Assembly: GCA_011390385.1 (NCBI GenBank)
Contig: JAABSN010000176.1
Span: 1 to 7,033 of the forward strand
Direction of reading: 5' to 3'
From: Thioalkalivibrio nitratireducens
GTDB taxonomy: Bacteria > Pseudomonadota > Gammaproteobacteria > Ectothiorhodospirales > Ectothiorhodospiraceae
DNA length: 7,033 nucleotides
The position numbers and the translations under genes are program-made. The notes under the pieces are model-generated. The model saw only the letters and a list, made by a program, of their open reading frames with translations, ran no database searches and was not told where the DNA came from. This document shows positions 1 through 6,713 of this stretch, piece by piece (within the stretch, counting starts at the first letter, position 1; each line of letters begins with the position of its first letter).

Positions 1-2524
1 GGTGTCGCCGCGCTCTTCGATCCACGCTGCCGAGGTCGCGCCCGCGCACGTTGCCCTGCACGATCCAGCGCCGTTGATTCTTCTCGCGGTTGATCTGGAT
101 CGGACCGGTGACTTGCTGCACGTCAGCTACCTGCGAAAGCGGGATCGCCGAACCACTGCGCGTATGCACCAGCACATTCCGGATCGTCTCGGGATCCGAC
201 CGGTAGGCCTCCTGGAAGCGCAGGTGGATCCCGAACCGGCGGGTGTTGAGATAGATGTTGTCGATAACCTCGCCGCCGATGGCCAGTTCGACCATTTCCA
301 TGATCTCGCCGACGGTCACCCCGAACCGGGCGCAGGCCTCGCGGTTGGCCACGATCTGCACCTGCGGCTGACCGAAGTTCTGCTCCGTTGAAAGATCAAC
401 CAGGCCCGGAATGTTGTCGATCGCGCCCCGGATCTCCTCGGCCTTCGCACGCAGCACGGCCAGATCCTCGCCGAAGATCTTGATCGCAAGCTGGGCCTTG
501 ATGCCGGAGAGCAGCTCGTCGAAGGCGTTCTGGATCGGCTGGGTAAAGTTCAACTGCACACCGGGGAACGGCTTGAGCCTTGCGCCAATAGCCTCGATCA
601 GTGCCGCCTTGCTCTCGTATTCCCCCCATTCGCGGAACGGTTTCAGTTCGAGATGGACCTCGGCGTAGTTGACTGGGTGCGGATGACTGCCCGCCTCGGG
701 GCGTCCGATGCGCGAGATGGTCTCGTCAACCGGGCCGAACTGCACGATCTCGCGCTCCATCTCCATGATCAGCTTCGTCCCTTCCTCCAGCGAGATGGAC
801 GGTGCCATGGTGACGCCGATCAGGATCGAGCCTTCCTCCAGGGTCGGGATGAACTCCGAGCCTAATCGCGGGACCAGCGCCAGACTGGCAACCAGCGCGG
901 CGACCGATACGCCCATCACCACGAACTTGAACCGCAGCGCCCCGGCCAGCAAGGGACGGTACACCGCCTTGAGCCCCCGAACCAGTGCCAGCTCCTTGTG
1001 CGGCACCTGTTTCAGCAGGTAGAGCGAGAGCACCGGGGCCACGACGAGGGCGACCAGTAGCGAGCCGGCCAGCGCGAAGGCGATCGTGAACGCCATCGGG
1101 GCAAACATCTTGCCTTCCACCCCCTCGAGCGTGAAGAGCGGCAGGAACACGACGATGATGATCGCGATCGAGAACACGATCGGCCGGTTCACCTCCCTCG
1201 CCGCATCCAGGATGATCGTGGCTTTCGGTCTGCCGCGTCCATGCAGTTCGCCGAGATGCCTGAACAGGTTCTCGACCATCACGATGGCCCCGTCACCCAG
1301 CATCCCGATCGCGATGGCGATGCCGCCCAGTGACATCAGATTGGCCGAGATGCCCTGCCCGCCCATGCACAGCACCGCGATCAACGCGCAGATCGGCAGC
1401 GACATCGCGACAATAAAGGCTGTACGGAAGTTGCCGAGGAAAAGCCCCAGCGTGACGATCACCAGCAGGCCGCCGATCAGCAGCGACTTCTTAACCGTCC
1501 ACGTGGCATTCTGCACCAACTCGGCTTGCTCGTAATAGGGCACAAGCGTCACCCCCGCCGGCAACGCGCGCTTGACGTCTTCCACCTTATCATAGAGTCG
1601 CCCGATCACCTGCGAGGTGTTCTCGCCGAAGAGCTTCAGCACCATGCCCGAGACCACCTCGCGCTCGCCATTGCGGGTGACGACACCGCGACGGATCTCG
1701 TTGCCATAGTCCACCTCCGCCACATCGGCAACCAGGATGGCGCGTCCGTCCACGTCCTTGACGGCGATGTTGCGAATGTCGTCCAGACTCTCCACCAGCC
1801 CGACCCCACGCACGAGCTGCTCTTCCGCTCCGGTCACCAGGAATTGTCCACCGACGTTGCGGTTGTTGGCATTGACGGCCTCGACAAGCCCTTCGAGCGT
1901 CAAGCCGTACTTGACCAATGCGTTCGGATTCACGCGGATCTGGTACTGCAGCACGTGCCCGCCAATCGAGAGGATATCGGTGACGCCGGGTACGGTCTGC
2001 AACTGGAACTTCACGACCCAGTCGTTCAGCTCCCGCAGCCAGGTGTCCAACGGTTTGCCTTCGGTGTCCACCACGTCCGGATCGGCCTCCAGGTAGTAGA
2101 GAAAAATCTGCCCCAGCCCCGTTGAAATCGGCCCCAGGCTTGGGGGTTCGTCGGTCTCCGGCAGTTGCGCCATGACGCTTGTCAAGCGCTCCCCCACAAG
2201 CTGCCGGGCAAAATAAATGTCCATGCTGTCTTTGAAGTAGATATAAATCACGGCCATCCCGAAGGCGGAGGTGGATTTGATCTGTGTCACCCCCGGCAGT
2301 CCGTTCATGGCCGACTCGATCGGATACGTGATCAGCCGTTCAATCTCTTCCGGCGCCATGCCGTGGCCTTCGGCGAATACCGGCACCATGATGGGCGATA
2401 TGTCGGGGAAGGCGTCGACCGGCATCTGCCGATACTGGTACACGCCGATCCCCAGCACCGCCAGAACGGCCAGCAACACCAGTCCCGGCATTTTCAATGC
2501 AGTTTGGGTCAGTTTATCAATCAT
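1..2524 (-). CDS. Heavy-metal efflux RND permease (CzcA/CusA type), C-terminus beyond window, apparent frameshift near the edge
   Basis: Inner-membrane proton/metal antiporter of a tripartite efflux system; about 833 of roughly 1040 expected residues are visible in one frame. Reading from the ATG at 2524 gives the family layout: TM1 at about residues 11-29, the periplasmic start MPVDAFPDIS (34-43), TM2-TM6 at about 347-505, the proton-relay segment AIGMLGDGAIVMVEN (405-419), the segment SEFIPTLEEG (556-565), and the second periplasmic domain to GNVRGRDLGS (824-833). Asp411 and Glu418 should be relay acids; the first Asp of CzcA's DFG is Ala405. Of the CusA copper methionines (573, 623, 672 by recall), only Met573 is kept; Tyr620 and Glu670 occupy the other places, which favours divalent cations. 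After Ser833 the frame breaks (separate entry). The start has only a weak GAGAG ribosome site 6 bases upstream and lies 30 bases after the adaptor gene, so it is probably co-transcribed. Family certain; metal uncertain. Confidence 0.95.
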   Translation of the reverse strand, partial: MIDKLTQTALKMPGLVLLAVLAVLGIGVYQYRQMPVDAFPDISPIMVPVFAEGHGMAPEEIERLITYPIESAMNGLPGVTQIKSTSAFGMAVIYIYFKDSMDIYFARQLVGERLTSVMAQLPETDEPPSLGPISTGLGQIFLYYLEADPDVVDTEGKPLDTWLRELNDWVVKFQLQTVPGVTDILSIGGHVLQYQIRVNPNALVKYGLTLEGLVEAVNANNRNVGGQFLVTGAEEQLVRGVGLVESLDDIRNIAVKDVDGRAILVADVAEVDYGNEIRRGVVTRNGEREVVSGMVLKLFGENTSQVIGRLYDKVEDVKRALPAGVTLVPYYEQAELVQNATWTVKKSLLIGGLLVIVTLGLFLGNFRTAFIVAMSLPICALIAVLCMGGQGISANLMSLGGIAIAIGMLGDGAIVMVENLFRHLGELHGRGRPKATIILDAAREVNRPIVFSIAIIIVVFLPLFTLEGVEGKMFAPMAFTIAFALAGSLLVALVVAPVLSLYLLKQVPHKELALVRGLKAVYRPLLAGALRFKFVVMGVSVAALVASLALVPRLGSEFIPTLEEGSILIGVTMAPSISLEEGTKLIMEMEREIVQFGPVDETISRIGRPEAGSHPHPVNYAEVHLELKPFREWGEYESKAALIEAIGARLKPFPGVQLNFTQPIQNAFDELLSGIKAQLAIKIFGEDLAVLRAKAEEIRGAIDNIPGLVDLSTEQNFGQPQVQIVANREACARFGVTVGEIMEMVELAIGGEVIDNIYLNTRRFGIHLRFQEAYRSDPETIRNVLVHTRSGSAIPLSQVADVQQVTGPIQINREKNQRRWIVQGNVRGRDLGSVDRRARRH
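22..31 (-). other. Apparent +1 frameshift in the RND permease gene
   Basis: In the frame from the ATG at 2524, the protein reads the conserved NVRGRDLGS and then VDRRARRH to the window edge, which does not look like the family. Dropping one base at about 25-28 gives GS followed by WIEERGDT over the last 24 bases. That fits the GRD-[LM]-G-S-[WFY]-[VI] pattern usual for CzcA/CusA proteins here. Both frames are open to the edge, so only eight residues support the shift. It could be a real inactivating mutation or a sequencing or assembly error. Confidence 0.65.
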
Positions 2525-2530
2525 GGGTTT

Positions 2531-2537
2531 CTCTCTC
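2531..2537 (-). promoter_or_regulatory. Weak ribosome binding site for the RND permease
   Basis: A GAGAGAG run lies 6 bases before the ATG at 2524, inside the 30-base gap after the adaptor gene. It is a poorer match than the GGAGG sites of the adaptor and TolC genes upstream, which would suit a pump made in smaller amounts. That last point is inference. Confidence 0.45.
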
Positions 2538-2554
2538 GGTTTTTAGTATGTTTC

Positions 2555-3931
2555 TCAATGTCCGTGTCCGGCGTGTGAATCCAGATCACTGGTAATCACC
2601 GTGGCCTTGAGTTGGTAGGCACCATCCGTCACGTAGGACGTTCCCGGCTGCAGGCCGGCGACAATCTCGACCTGGGTGCGGTCTGTCCGTCCGACGGTCA
2701 CGGGCTGCATTTCATAGGCCCCCTTGTGCGAGATAAACACGACATCGCGCCCCTCGATATTCTGGACCGCACCGCGCGGCACAACGACTGGCAGATTCTC
2801 AACGTCGGTACTGATAAAGCCGGTGGCGAACGTTCCGGGAACCCACTGGCCGTCACGGTTGTCGAGCACGACGCGCGCCGTGGCCGAACGCGTCGAGGCA
2901 TCCGCGAAGGGGGTCACCATCGCCACTTCGCCGCGGGCCTGGACGCCGCTATGATCCACCCGCAAGGTGACGTCCTGGTGCGGGCGTACCGTGCCGATGT
3001 TTTTCGTGTAGACGGTCAGGTCCACCCACACGCTGGCCAGATCCGCCACGGTGAAGATATCCGCATCCGCCGCCAGGCTCTCGCCCAGCGAGATGTGCCT
3101 TTCGATGATGGTCCCGTCGATGGGGGATCGGATCTCGTAGCGTGTGATCACCGCGTCATGCTCGGGGTCGAGCGCCTGGATGTCGGCTTCCGGCAGTCCC
3201 AGCGCATGCAGTTTCTGCTCGGCCGAGCGCAATTCGATCCGGCTCTCCGCCTGCGCTTGTTCCGCTTCGAGGAAGTCCTGCTCCGAGGAGACCTTCTGCT
3301 CGCGCAACGCCTTTTCGCGGGCGAACGTCTTCTCCGTGAGTCCTGCACGCGCCTTGGCGGCGAGGTACTCCGATTTCGCATCGGCCAATTCGCGGCTTTC
3401 AATCACGGCTAGCAGCTCCCCGGTCGTTACCGTATCGCCCGTGCTTTTGAAGACCTCGCGGGCGATCCCGGCCACGCGCGGCACGATGTGGGCCACGCGA
3501 TCCTGGTTGAACGTAATCTCACCCGGCAGGCTGATTTCAGTCTTAAGGCTTCCCGGGCCGGCGGTTTGCAGCACAATCCCGAAACGTTTGTGCTGTTCCG
3601 GCGTCAGGCGCAGGCCTTCCTCCTCTTCCTCGTCGCCGTGCTCATCCGTGACCGCCTCGTCGCCGTGGTTGTCATCATCGTCATGATCCGCCTCAGCTTG
3701 CAGAGCCGCGTGGTCTTGATCGGCTTCATGTTCGTCATGATCCGCCACTTCAGCGTGTGCCTCGGCCTCGCTATCGACATGGGGTTGACCGGCATGTGCG
3801 GCATGGTCATGCCCGGCATGATCGTCCTGCGCGATCGCTTGCGCGGTCCAGGCAATCCATCCCAGCAGGACCAGCCCAAGTGCGGTAGACCGTGCCAGTC
3901 GTTTCTTCAGTGAGTCTTTCATCGGTATCAT
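2555..3931 (-). CDS. Efflux RND periplasmic adaptor (CzcB/CusB type) with His/acid-rich N-terminus
   Basis: Membrane-fusion protein that bridges the inner-membrane pump and the outer-membrane channel and may pass metal to the pump. The 458 residues start with a signal peptide (KK-RLAR, then a hydrophobic core, cleavage probably after AIA at 34), followed by a His/Asp/Glu tract (35-105). The conserved body follows: GLRLTPEQHKRFGI (106-119); the first lipoyl half with PRVAGIAREVFKSTGDTV (151-168); a helical hairpin (about 183-250); the second lipoyl half with IRSPIDGTI (267-275) and ADLASVWVDL (296-305); a beta barrel (about 306-375); and a membrane-proximal domain with VPRGAV (384-389). The C-terminus HAGHGH is a second His cluster. 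It is longer than typical adaptors because of the N-terminal tract. The ATG at 3931 is chosen because GGAGG sits 8 bases upstream; an in-frame ATG at residue 4 is the alternative. It starts 3 bases after the TolC gene stop. Confidence 0.96.
   Translation of the reverse strand: MIPMKDSLKKRLARSTALGLVLLGWIAWTAQAIAQDDHAGHDHAAHAGQPHVDSEAEAHAEVADHDEHEADQDHAALQAEADHDDDDNHGDEAVTDEHGDEEEEEGLRLTPEQHKRFGIVLQTAGPGSLKTEISLPGEITFNQDRVAHIVPRVAGIAREVFKSTGDTVTTGELLAVIESRELADAKSEYLAAKARAGLTEKTFAREKALREQKVSSEQDFLEAEQAQAESRIELRSAEQKLHALGLPEADIQALDPEHDAVITRYEIRSPIDGTIIERHISLGESLAADADIFTVADLASVWVDLTVYTKNIGTVRPHQDVTLRVDHSGVQARGEVAMVTPFADASTRSATARVVLDNRDGQWVPGTFATGFISTDVENLPVVVPRGAVQNIEGRDVVFISHKGAYEMQPVTVGRTDRTQVEIVAGLQPGTSYVTDGAYQLKATVITSDLDSHAGHGH
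3617..3829 (-). other. His/Asp/Glu-rich low-complexity metal-binding tract of the adaptor
   Basis: Adaptor residues 35-105, just after the predicted signal cleavage site, contain 12 His and 29 Asp/Glu in 71 residues, including DDDD and EEEEE runs and HAGHDHAAH-like clusters. The composition predicts a disordered periplasmic metal-binding arm. Similar His-rich ends occur in other heavy-metal efflux proteins. The function here is inferred from composition only. Confidence 0.8.
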
Positions 3932-3934
3932 TTT

Positions 3935-5299
3935 CTATTCCTCCGTTTTCTTCAGTGTTTCAATATCGGTTCCGGTCAGTCTCTGGATATCGATCAAGGC
4001 GGCCTGGTAGCCGCCCTGCGCGTCCAGCAGCGCGGCTTTCGCCTCGAAAAGTCCCCGTTGGGCATCAAGCATATCGAGAAAACCGAATTTGCCTTGCTGG
4101 TATCCCGCGTGTGCGGCCTGGAAGGCCGCTTCCATGGCGGGCACCACCTTGTCCCGCAGGGCCGTCACCCGTTGGTGCGCCCCGATCAACAGGGCGTGGG
4201 CTTCAGCCAGTTCGGTTGACAGGGAGATTTCTGCCGCCGCTCGTTCTGCCTCGGCCTTGGCGAGGCCATGTTTAGCCGCGGCGATGTTGCCCTGGTTGCG
4301 GTCAAACAGGGGCAGCGGCAGTCCCACACCGAACGCCAGCGCCTCCGTGCCGTCCTCCTCGTACTGGACAAAACCGACCGATCCCTCGATATCCGGGATG
4401 CGCGCCGCTTTCTCGGCTGACAGTGCCGCCTGGCCTAAACGCAATTCCGTCTCCCAGCGCGCCAGGTCAGGGTTTTCTGCCAGATGCGGACGCAAGGTGT
4501 CCAGCGTCGGCACCGTCGGCATGACCTCGCTGAGCTTGCCGTTAACGCTTGCAAAGTCGGCCTGCTGCGCGCCCCACATGGCCGCCAGCTTCCGGCGCGC
4601 GTTTCCCAGCGCATTCCCCGCTTCGTTCGCCTCCAGACGCGCCAGCTCCAGTTCCGCCGCGCTCTTGGACGCCTGGAGCGGTGGTTCCTTGCCTGCCTCC
4701 ACGCGCTGGCTCACCGCCCGGTTGACCTGCTCGGCCAACGCCACCCCCGAACGGGCGAGTTCGAGACGCTCCTGCGCCGTCAATACCGCCGTAAACCGCT
4801 GCGCCGTCCCGGCGTAGACATCCAGGCGCTTGGCCTCGAAGTCCCATCCCGCCAGTTCGCCTTCCGCCTCGGCGATACGCTTGCGCCAGCGGCGCTTGCC
4901 GCCCAGCTCGAACAACTGCCCGAGCGTGACTCCTGTCTCCGCCGAATCGAAGCCCGCGCCGTCCCGGTCGACTTCATCGACCGCCAGCTCCAGTTCGGGA
5001 TTCGGCAGCAGACCGGCCTGCAGCACACGGGCTTCCGCCGCCCGTACCTCGTAAGCGAAGGCCGCCAGTTCGGGATTGCCCCGCAGCGCGAGTGCCAGCG
5101 CATCCGTGAGTTGCAAGACATCAGGGATGGCGGGATTCGTTGCCGTCACCGTGACATCTGCCGCCGCATCGCCCGGGGTATACGCGCTGCCCAGCGGCCG
5201 GGGCGTCGGCATCGCCGAGTAGCCCCCGCTGGACGCACACCCGGCCAGAAGCGCCGCCAGCCCTGCCAGCGGCAGCATTTTGAAGTAAGATGATTCCAT
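3935..5299 (-). CDS. TolC-family outer-membrane efflux lipoprotein (CzcC/CusC type)
   Basis: Outer-membrane channel of the heavy-metal RND complex. The 454 residues begin with a lipoprotein signal: hydrophobic stretch 8-20 and lipobox LLAG/C with Cys21 as the predicted lipidated residue; Ala22 at +2 does not call for inner-membrane retention. Two outer-membrane-efflux repeats follow. The first (about 62-245) has LRGNPELAA (72-80) and LLPNPELEL (97-105). The second (about 268-445) has AENPDLARW (274-282), LPLPLFDRNQGNIA (327-340) and GYQQGKFGFLDMLDAQR (399-415). The paired N-P-[ED]-L elements show the usual internal duplication. The ATG at 5299 is supported by GGAGG 6 bases upstream and by the lipoprotein signal beginning right after it. 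It is the first gene of the tightly packed trio, 139 bases after the exported Cys/His protein. Family assignment is firm; the metal comes only from the partner genes. Confidence 0.96.
   Translation of the reverse strand: MESSYFKMLPLAGLAALLAGCASSGGYSAMPTPRPLGSAYTPGDAAADVTVTATNPAIPDVLQLTDALALALRGNPELAAFAYEVRAAEARVLQAGLLPNPELELAVDEVDRDGAGFDSAETGVTLGQLFELGGKRRWRKRIAEAEGELAGWDFEAKRLDVYAGTAQRFTAVLTAQERLELARSGVALAEQVNRAVSQRVEAGKEPPLQASKSAAELELARLEANEAGNALGNARRKLAAMWGAQQADFASVNGKLSEVMPTVPTLDTLRPHLAENPDLARWETELRLGQAALSAEKAARIPDIEGSVGFVQYEEDGTEALAFGVGLPLPLFDRNQGNIAAAKHGLAKAEAERAAAEISLSTELAEAHALLIGAHQRVTALRDKVVPAMEAAFQAAHAGYQQGKFGFLDMLDAQRGLFEAKAALLDAQGGYQAALIDIQRLTGTDIETLKKTEE
3940..3944 (-). promoter_or_regulatory. 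Ribosome binding site of the adaptor gene, inside the end of the TolC gene
   Basis: GGAGG lies 8 bases before the adaptor ATG and is read within the last codons of the TolC gene (ACG GAG GAA TAG). The TolC stop and the adaptor ATG are separated by 3 bases. This arrangement suggests translational coupling of channel and adaptor, and it decides the start at 3931. Confidence 0.8.
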
Positions 5300-5305
5300 A
5301 AGGTT

Positions 5306-5310
5306 CCTCC
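5306..5310 (-). promoter_or_regulatory. Ribosome binding site of the TolC-family gene
   Basis: A GGAGG core lies 6 bases before the ATG at 5299, a near-ideal spacing. It fixes the start of the outer-membrane lipoprotein. Confidence 0.8.
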
Positions 5311-5400
5311 ATTATGAGAGTTGCAGCCAGGGAAAGAGGGTGGTGACGTGTGCACGGCAGAGTCCGCCAAGGGGATCAGGCATCACGCGACGCCAGGAAT

Positions 5401-5418
5401 GGACGCACAGGACGCACG
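5401..5418. repeat. Short tandem direct repeat in the gap upstream of the TolC gene
   Basis: Two adjacent copies of a 9-base unit, GGACGCACA and GGACGCACG, differ only at the last base. They lie in the 139-base gap between the exported-protein gene and the TolC gene. I see no convincing promoter or terminator elsewhere in this gap. The repeat could be chance in GC-rich DNA or part of an operator; nothing decides this. Confidence 0.35.
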
Positions 5419-5438
5419 TCCCGGTCCAAGGGTGTAAA

Positions 5439-5882
5439 TCAAACGCGCAGGACGATTGTCCGCTTCTCAAGCACGGAAGGCGCGATGCGGAGCATTGCCG
5501 TATCCGGTGGGTGTTGCCGTCCGTAGGCAGCGTTAAACGCCGATGCAACCGCATATCCGGCCGGCAGCGGACTGACCGGCGCGCTCATCAGGAGGCGTCT
5601 GGCTTGCAGATCCTTTGTGACCAGCGAGGCGATTTGGATGTCCAGCGGGATATCGTTACAGTCGCCAGTCGACTGCCAGGTCACGTCCTCGCCGGACGGA
5701 TCGGTATCCTCATGCCCGCAGGCACCTTCCTCGTGCGGGCAGCCGGCGTGGTCGTGGCTGGCGGGCTCAATCGCGAAATGTCCGCCCTCATCGACGCAAA
5801 GCACCATGCCGGAAGTGCCGGAAAGCAGCAAGCTGCCCATCAGCATCAGTCCCGTAACCAGTCGCATGAACGTCGGTCTCAT
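5439..5882 (-). CDS. Small exported Cys/His-rich protein of unknown function, upstream of the efflux operon
   Basis: I cannot name this family. From the ATG at 5882 it is 147 residues: a basic start (MRPTFMR), a hydrophobic segment (about 8-28) acting as signal peptide or anchor, then LCVDEGGH (28-35), a stretch with HDHAGC-PHEEGACGH (43-57), DCNDIPLDI (74-82), and a C-terminal half with few charged clusters. Cysteines are at 29, 48, 55 and 75, and histidines at 35, 43, 45, 50, 57 and 124, grouped where a metal site would be. Cys29 lacks a lipobox. Its place just before an RND metal-efflux set suggests a periplasmic metal-binding or sensing accessory; this is inference. The start is uncertain: the reading frame is open further, to a TTG at 5921, and no good ribosome site precedes 5882 (a GGAGG lies 17 bases away, too far). 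A longer n-region is therefore possible. Confidence 0.75.
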   Translation of the reverse strand: MRPTFMRLVTGLMLMGSLLLSGTSGMVLCVDEGGHFAIEPASHDHAGCPHEEGACGHEDTDPSGEDVTWQSTGDCNDIPLDIQIASLVTKDLQARRLLMSAPVSPLPAGYAVASAFNAAYGRQHPPDTAMLRIAPSVLEKRTIVLRV

Positions 5883-5937
5883 AAGAATTGGAAGCTTAGC
5901 CTCCACGTTCGGCACAATCAACGGAAATCGCCTTCCC

Positions 5938-6429
5938 TCATATTTTGCGCGACCGACTAGCGGAGAGGGCAGTCAGTTCCGCGTAGTCGATCCGGTCCTT
6001 GGGGCGGTTCGCTTCTTTTTTTGCCTGCAAGAGCGAGCGGCGACTGACGACCGGAATCCGCATGCCCCAGATTTCCGTGATATGCAGGTCGGAAAATACC
6101 GCGTCGGCACCTTCTGTCGACATCGAGGTCAGCAGGTCGATCTGGTTCGGCTGCGCCCCCAGTGTGATCACCGCACCGGGGCTTTCGAAGGCCGACTGCG
6201 CGATCCCTGCATTACCGAACCCGAATTCCCCAAGCGCCTGCATGATGCGGGCTGCATTGGCCGCTGATGGAAAAACCAGAATGTCGATATCCATGGTGGT
6301 GCGGATAAACCCGTAATACGTTACCGCAAACCCGCCGCAAAGCGCGAATTGAGCACCGTGCTTGATCAGCAGCCCAAGAAAATCGCGCATATCCGGCGAG
6401 ATATCCGGCATTTTTGCGTCCAGGGTCAT
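5938..6429 (-). CDS. Nucleotidyltransferase-fold protein (DUF6036-like), partner of the upstream small gene
   Basis: A 163-residue protein with the minimal nucleotidyltransferase core. It has LCGGFAVTYYG (30-40) as the GG-containing nucleotide loop, then RTTMDIDILV (43-52) with the metal-binding Asp47 and Asp49, and QIDLL (96-100) with the likely third acid Asp98. The C-terminal LLQAKKEANRPKDRIDYAEL (133-152) matches the basic R-P-K-D ending common in such proteins. All three acids are present, so it may be catalytically active; the substrate is unknown. Single-domain proteins of this kind often sit in toxin-antitoxin-like pairs. The ATG at 6429 overlaps the upstream stop as ATGA, and a GGAG lies 9 bases upstream, inside the upstream gene. 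It ends 55 bases before the exported-protein start. The fold call is strong; DUF6036 membership is from recall of the motif pattern. Confidence 0.88.
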   Translation of the reverse strand: MTLDAKMPDISPDMRDFLGLLIKHGAQFALCGGFAVTYYGFIRTTMDIDILVFPSAANAARIMQALGEFGFGNAGIAQSAFESPGAVITLGAQPNQIDLLTSMSTEGADAVFSDLHITEIWGMRIPVVSRRSLLQAKKEANRPKDRIDYAELTALSASRSRKI

Positions 6430-6641
6430 GTTGCGGGTCTCCGGGGTACAACATGCCGATCAAAGGTCCGGTAGCTGACGATTCCGGAATCACGAATGGG
6501 CCGGGAGACCGCGCCGAATTGGCTATTGCGGAGCCGGATCAGGGTCATGATGCGTTCTGCGGGCGTCATCGCCAGCATATCCTCACGCCGGAACCGGTCC
6601 TGGTCCCCAACCGTACCCATGCGCACCTTTGCCGCTAGCAT
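6426..6641 (-). CDS. Small basic protein of unknown function, first gene of the nucleotidyltransferase pair
   Basis: A 71-residue protein with about 13 Arg and no cysteine. A probable helix covers residues 18-43 (RREDMLAMTPAER, then LIRLRNSQFG), and a basic tail ends in RTFDRHVVPRRPAT. I do not recognise a named family. The M-T-P-x-E-R start of the helix recalls small proteins seen beside nucleotidyltransferases, but that is an impression. The ATG at 6641 is preferred over an in-frame GTG at 6647, because AGGAGG occupies 6647-6652 with a 5-base gap to the ATG, and the GTG would overlap the ribosome site. Its stop overlaps the next gene's start as ATGA, so the two are translationally coupled. 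By analogy with two-gene toxin-antitoxin cassettes it could be the neutralising or targeting partner; no direct evidence in the sequence shows this. Confidence 0.72.
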   Translation of the reverse strand: MLAAKVRMGTVGDQDRFRREDMLAMTPAERIMTLIRLRNSQFGAVSRPIRDSGIVSYRTFDRHVVPRRPAT

Positions 6642-6646
6642 CGCCA

Positions 6647-6652
6647 CCTCCT
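6647..6652 (-). promoter_or_regulatory. Ribosome binding site that sets the start of the small basic protein
   Basis: A full AGGAGG lies 5 bases before the ATG at 6641. It overlaps the alternative GTG start at 6647, which argues against that longer reading. It is the first translation signal after the ACR3 gene stop. Confidence 0.75.
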
Positions 6653-6713
6653 AGTCACCACTCATAGAGCTTCATTTCTAGCCGAGATCGAGACCCGATG
6701 CAAGCCCGCACCT

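Noticed and set aside
1526..2125. Plus-strand open frame of 199 codons, and others of 119-266 codons opposite the efflux genes (for example 2612-3412 and 4484-5293)
   Set aside because: They lie antisense to well-conserved pump, adaptor and channel genes. Their products show no recognisable domain and are rich in residues expected from the complement of GC-rich codons.
5411..5426. Hairpin GGAC-GTGC-GTCC as a terminator between the exported-protein gene and the TolC gene
   Set aside because: The stem is only 4 base pairs and no T-run follows on the minus strand.
5312..5554. Minus-strand 80-codon frame overlapping the end of the exported-protein gene, considered as a frameshifted tail
   Set aside because: The exported protein ends naturally (VLEKRTIVLRV, then TGA). 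The alternative frame has no continuous similarity or ribosome site that I can see.
5883..5937. Possible promoter TTGATT with a 17-base spacer and TAAGCT before the exported-protein gene
   Set aside because: The -10 element matches the consensus at only three of six positions; this is no better than chance.
6653..6713. Possible promoter TTGCAT with a 17-base spacer and TAGAAA before the small basic protein
   Set aside because: Three of six and about four of six consensus matches in a 72-base gap are too weak to list as a feature.
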